Origin: Plotosus lineatus
Taxonomy: Eukaryota > Chordata > Actinopteri > Siluriformes > Plotosidae
Length of the DNA: 64,000 nt
Direction: 5' to 3'
NCBI GenBank assembly: GCA_024760905.1
Contig: CM045735.1
Coordinates: 11,532,249 to 11,596,248, forward strand
Shown here: positions 22,940-64,000 of the stretch, piece after piece
Numbering within the stretch: position 1 is the stretch's first letter
Layout: each line of letters opens with the position of its first letter
Notes under the pieces: model-generated
Told to the model about the DNA's origin: nothing
Database searches by the model: none
Seen by the model: only the letters and a program-made list of their open reading frames with translations
Program-made: the position numbers and the translations under genes

Positions 22940-23015
22940 TTCTAAGCTGCTTCATTATAATTAAGGTCACAGGGAGGCAGGCACCTATCTTAACCGACTG
23001 TCTGAAGGCAAAATT
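22940..23015 (-). mobile_element. SINE family C tail fragment
   Basis: Holds only TAATTAAGGTCACAGGGAGG and TTAACCGACTGTCTGAAGGC, the low-end part of a minus copy. Confidence 0.5.
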
Positions 23016-23329
23016 TTCAAAATTTATTCTGATGACTTTTATTATACGGCAGTAGCCCAAGTTAGATGTTATAGGACGTTCAGAATTTCTTGGTATACAG
23101 TTTGTTTGACTTTTGAAAACTTTATTGGAATGGATGAGACTTCAGGCTGTTTTGTACAAAGCGACATGTCAACATCACACCATTTCAGATTATATATAAA
23201 GATAAAACTAGAGCAGAATCTTGAATGGAAATTAATAAAATATATAAAAATATACACACTTTATGGGTCAGTAATCCTGCAGTTAAACTTATATAATTCT
23301 AAAGCAGAAAGATCAGTTACTGATGTTAG

Positions 23330-23577
23330 GGTCTGAGAAGGGGATGAACTTGTACCTGGGTCCTCCTTCAGTGAGAACAGCATGCCAGGCCATTGTAGGG
23401 CCAACACATAATCATTCTCACACACACACACACACACACACCCCCCCTTGGGTCAAGGAAACCCGTACAACCTCGGGGCGAACATGCAGACTGCACACAC
23501 AAACATCCAAACCCTGGACTCGAACCAGGATCTTCTGGCTGACGTGCTGAGCACCACACCATCATGCTGCCCATACG
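23330..23577 (-). mobile_element. SINE family C with CA repeat
   Basis: Body AAACATCCAAACCCTGGACT and head ACGTGCTGAGCACCACACCA. A (CA)n run at 23419-23441 grew inside the body. Confidence 0.65.
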
Positions 23578-23837
23578 ATGAAATGTTTATTGAAGGATTT
23601 CAACAATTCAAAGTTACATTAAAAGACTATTAAATAAATCTGTAGTTTTTAAATAAATACTGTAGGGGTTGTTTTTTTAACTTCAGCGAAGTGTGTTTAA
23701 GTTCTTGCCATTTTAAAAGGAACACACCTGTATTCCTGTTCATCTACATACCAATCTGAGTTGAACACGCCATGACTTATCTTGAAAAAAAAAATCATTG
23801 GAAACTGCTGGATGCTTTTGGTGCATTGGGAATTATA

Positions 23838-24596
23838 CTCACTCACCAAACCTTTCTATCCCATTCGTGCTGCGGGGAGGCTGGAACCCATCTTAGCCGA
23901 CACTGGGTGAAGGTGAGATATACAGTGGAACCTCACCTTACGATAGTCCCAGAAAACGAAAAATCCAGATTACAAAAACATTTTCATCTCTGGATACGAA
24001 ACAAGTTCACGTTACGAAAGCACCATCTCAAAAATTAAAACAATGCAGGAGTTGGTCTCCTATTGACTATCTCCCAACATCCTGCCCCACTGGCCTCCCA
24101 TTGGCTTGGAGAGATGATGCGGCTCCCTCAGATTGGCTATCTCCCAACATCCCGCCCCACTGGCCTCCCATTGGCTAGGAGGGATGACGCAGCTCCCTCC
24201 CTTTGGCTATTATGGAGCTCTATCTCCATAATACCCATGATGCTTTTCGTGTAAAGGACAGAGTTACTGTTGTTTCATGAGTTTTTCGAGTGTGCTTATT
24301 GCAACTTTATTTTTTTTGGCTCAGGCTTTTAAGCTTGCATAAACATTTGTAAGATTATAACTCTGCTAAGAAGACATGGTCAACAAAAAGTAAGTACCTT
24401 AAAAGGTATGCTTTTATAATTTTTAAAGGGTTTAGGGGGTAGTATTGGGAGCCTTGGAACGAATCACGCATTTTACATGTAAAATGCGGTTCTACTTACG
24501 AAAAATCCAGGTTACGAAACCACCTCTGGAACGGATTAATTTCATAAGGCGAGATACCACTGTACTCTGAAGAGCCCGCCAGACGATTTCAGGGCC

Positions 24597-24635
<39 letters not shown>

Positions 24636-24835
24636 CTGGGGACAATTTAGAACATCCAGTTAGCCTAATGCACACATCTGTGGACTGTGGGAGGAAACTG
24701 AAATACCTATAGGAACCCCACTTAAGCATGGCGAGAACAGCCACACTCCACATAGAAATGCCTGGGCCTCAAACCCAGGACCTTCTTACTGAAAGCTGGA
24801 CATGCTAACCACTACACCACCATACCACAATGGGA
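23838..24835 (-). mobile_element. SINE family C split by a MITE
   Basis: The two SINE parts are 23838-23920 and 24565-24835. The tail part stops at GGTGAGATA and continues after the M2 MITE with CTCTGAAGAGCCCGCC, as expected from uninterrupted copies. A (CA)n run lies at 24597-24633. Confidence 0.75.
23923..24562. mobile_element. pogo/Tigger-like MITE M2 inserted in a SINE
   Basis: CAGTGGAACCTCACCTTACG and AAGGCGAGATACCACTG ends with TA on both sides. Several ATTGG boxes occur in 24058-24215. Confidence 0.85.
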
Positions 24836-24861
24836 ATTATACACAACAGTATGTACAAAAT

Positions 24862-24893
24862 CACACATACACACACACACACACACACACTCA

Positions 24894-24931
<38 letters not shown>
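24862..24931. repeat. (CA)n microsatellite
   Basis: Long CA run with one CTCACT interruption, between two SINE C copies. Confidence 0.95.
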
Positions 24932-24974
24932 AAAAGCACAGGGTGTAGTAGTTTGTTTGTGCGTATTATATTCT

Positions 24975-25317
24975 TTAAATTCATTCATTTTTCTGAACCG
25001 CTTAATCATAATTAGAGTTGTGGGGAGGCTGGTGCCCATCTCAGCCGACTCCGGGCAAGGGTGGGGTACACCCTGGAGACCTCACTGGGCCATCACTTAC
25101 ACAACCATTACACACTCACATCTAGGCGTGATTTGGAAGAGCCAATTAACCTACTGTGCATGTTTTTGGCTTATAAGAGGAAACCAGAGAACCCAGAGAG
25201 AACCCACACCAACACGGGGAGAACATGTAAACTCCACACAGAAACGCCTAGGCTGGGAATCAAAAACAGGATCTTCTTGCTGTAAGGCGGATGCGCTAAC
25301 CACTACGCCACCTACGC
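24975..25317 (-). mobile_element. SINE family C
   Basis: Well-kept minus copy. Tail TTTTCTGAACCGCTTAATCA at the low end; head GCTAACCACTACGCCACCTA at the high end. It lies about 400 bases past the stim1 stop. Confidence 0.85.
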
Positions 25318-25589
25318 CTGTTCTTTAAATTGAATGAACTATTTTGAGGGACATTTATGATACATTTCCACTTTGTTTACAGTTTATTTACTGCACCCAC
25401 ACCTATAAACAAATGTCACAACAAACTTCTAATAAAAAACCCCCACCAAAATAGGTCCAAATAGCAATTGGATTCTAGCACGTGTCTATTTTGTAGAATA
25501 AATAATTTAGCACAGAAATCACACATTCCTGCAAGAGGAAAATACTTTTGTTCCCATTCGATGATACGATCACTTTATAATCCAAATTA

Positions 25590-25595
25590 TTTATT
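25590..25595 (-). terminator. stim1: Candidate AATAAA polyadenylation signal of stim1
   Basis: AATAAA on the minus strand about 115 bases past the stim1 stop. Another AATAAA lies at 25383-25388. Which is used cannot be decided from sequence. Confidence 0.45.
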
Positions 25596-25710
25596 AAAAA
25601 CACAGTACATACAGTAGATGCTCCCTTAGAAACAGTACCGATATATCTAGAACAAACATTCACTCTGGACGTGAACTACATTGAAACCTGTTTCCGTTTA
25701 TCCATCATCT

Positions 25711-63540
<37,830 letters not shown>

Positions 63541-64000
63541 CTGAGAAAGATTTATATTTATTCACATTTTTAATTTGACAGCTATCAAAAAGTCAACATT
63601 ACAATGATAGATTGGAAAAGGTACACAGTTTTTCCCTATTAAGTGAAGTTTATCAACCAAAACATGGAAGTGTCTAAAATGTGCTTCCTTAGTTTTGCAC
63701 TAAAGCCACAACTATGCACGTATCAAGTAATCCCATGATTTAAAAAAAACAAAAACAACAATGGGGTGCCATTACTTATGACGACGATCGGGGTATAAAA
63801 AGGAGGCAGCAATGGTTTAAAGTTCATCAAGACCCCATAATGTGGTACGTCAAGGTCTGTTACACTCTGTTAAGGTCTGTTGAGCTCAACTACAAATCCT
63901 ATGTTCCGTCACAATTGGTGTCAAACTGTAATGTATCATAACAATCGCAGCTAAATTTTTACAGTCAAAAACTTTGCCACAATCAGCATGATCCATAGAA
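63541..64000. other. stim1 intron, runs out of the window
   Basis: AT-rich, no exon with EF-hand signature (DxDxDGxI) found. The 5' exons must lie beyond base 64000. Confidence 0.6.

Noticed and set aside
24862..24931. CRISPR-like regular repeats in CA-rich areas
   Set aside because: Simple dinucleotide microsatellites without spacers; eukaryotic context.

Overview
The window reads as intronic and intergenic DNA of a ray-finned fish, very probably a teleost. Two vertebrate-type, heavily spliced genes lie tail to tail. The space in and between them is filled with fish-type transposons: tRNA-derived SINEs, RTE-like LINE pieces, hAT, Tc1 and pogo/Tigger-like miniature elements, and many microsatellites. 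No prokaryotic or viral gene organisation is visible.

Gene 1 (+ strand, 4075-15848) is the 3' part of an SLC6 family Na+/Cl- coupled transporter. Thirteen exons join in frame (GT-AG introns) to 546 codons plus a TAA stop, covering TM2 to the C-terminus. TM1 and the N-terminus are not in the window, so the first visible intron reaches back past base 1. EL4 and TM8 look most like the amino-acid transporter branch (SLC6A14/glycine transporter-like), but the exact paralogue is not fixed. One intron holds a 1.2 kb, 14-bp-period minisatellite.

Gene 2 (- strand, 63540 down to 25711) is stim1, the ER calcium sensor and Orai activator. Nine exons give 622 codons from the luminal SAM domain through the membrane segment, coiled coil 1, CAD/SOAR, the acidic inhibitory segment and a lysine-rich C-terminus. 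The signal peptide and EF-hand exons lie beyond 64000. A 26-nt candidate exon at 32531-32556 would end the protein just after the inhibitory segment.

Layout: 1-4074, 5' intron of the SLC6 gene with a hAT-like MITE; 4075-15848, SLC6 exons among repeats; 15849-25710, convergent intergenic space of nearly 10 kb made mostly of SINEs, MITEs and LINE ends; 25711-63540, stim1, whose introns (especially 34.2-39.4, 39.6-48.4 and 48.6-62.2 kb) carry RTE LINE pieces, a nearly full-length Tc1-like element, hAT and piggyBac-like MITEs, and a 0.4 kb inverted duplication; 63541-64000, the next stim1 intron.

The two genes are not obviously linked in function. I found no clear new multi-gene system. The most notable signals are structural: an inverted duplication inside one stim1 intron, a twin-priming LINE inversion, SINEs sharing the 3' tail of a resident LINE, dimeric and chimeric SINEs, MITEs carrying CCAAT arrays, and the candidate poison exon. 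Family and repeat names come from recognition of the sequence, not from database searches.
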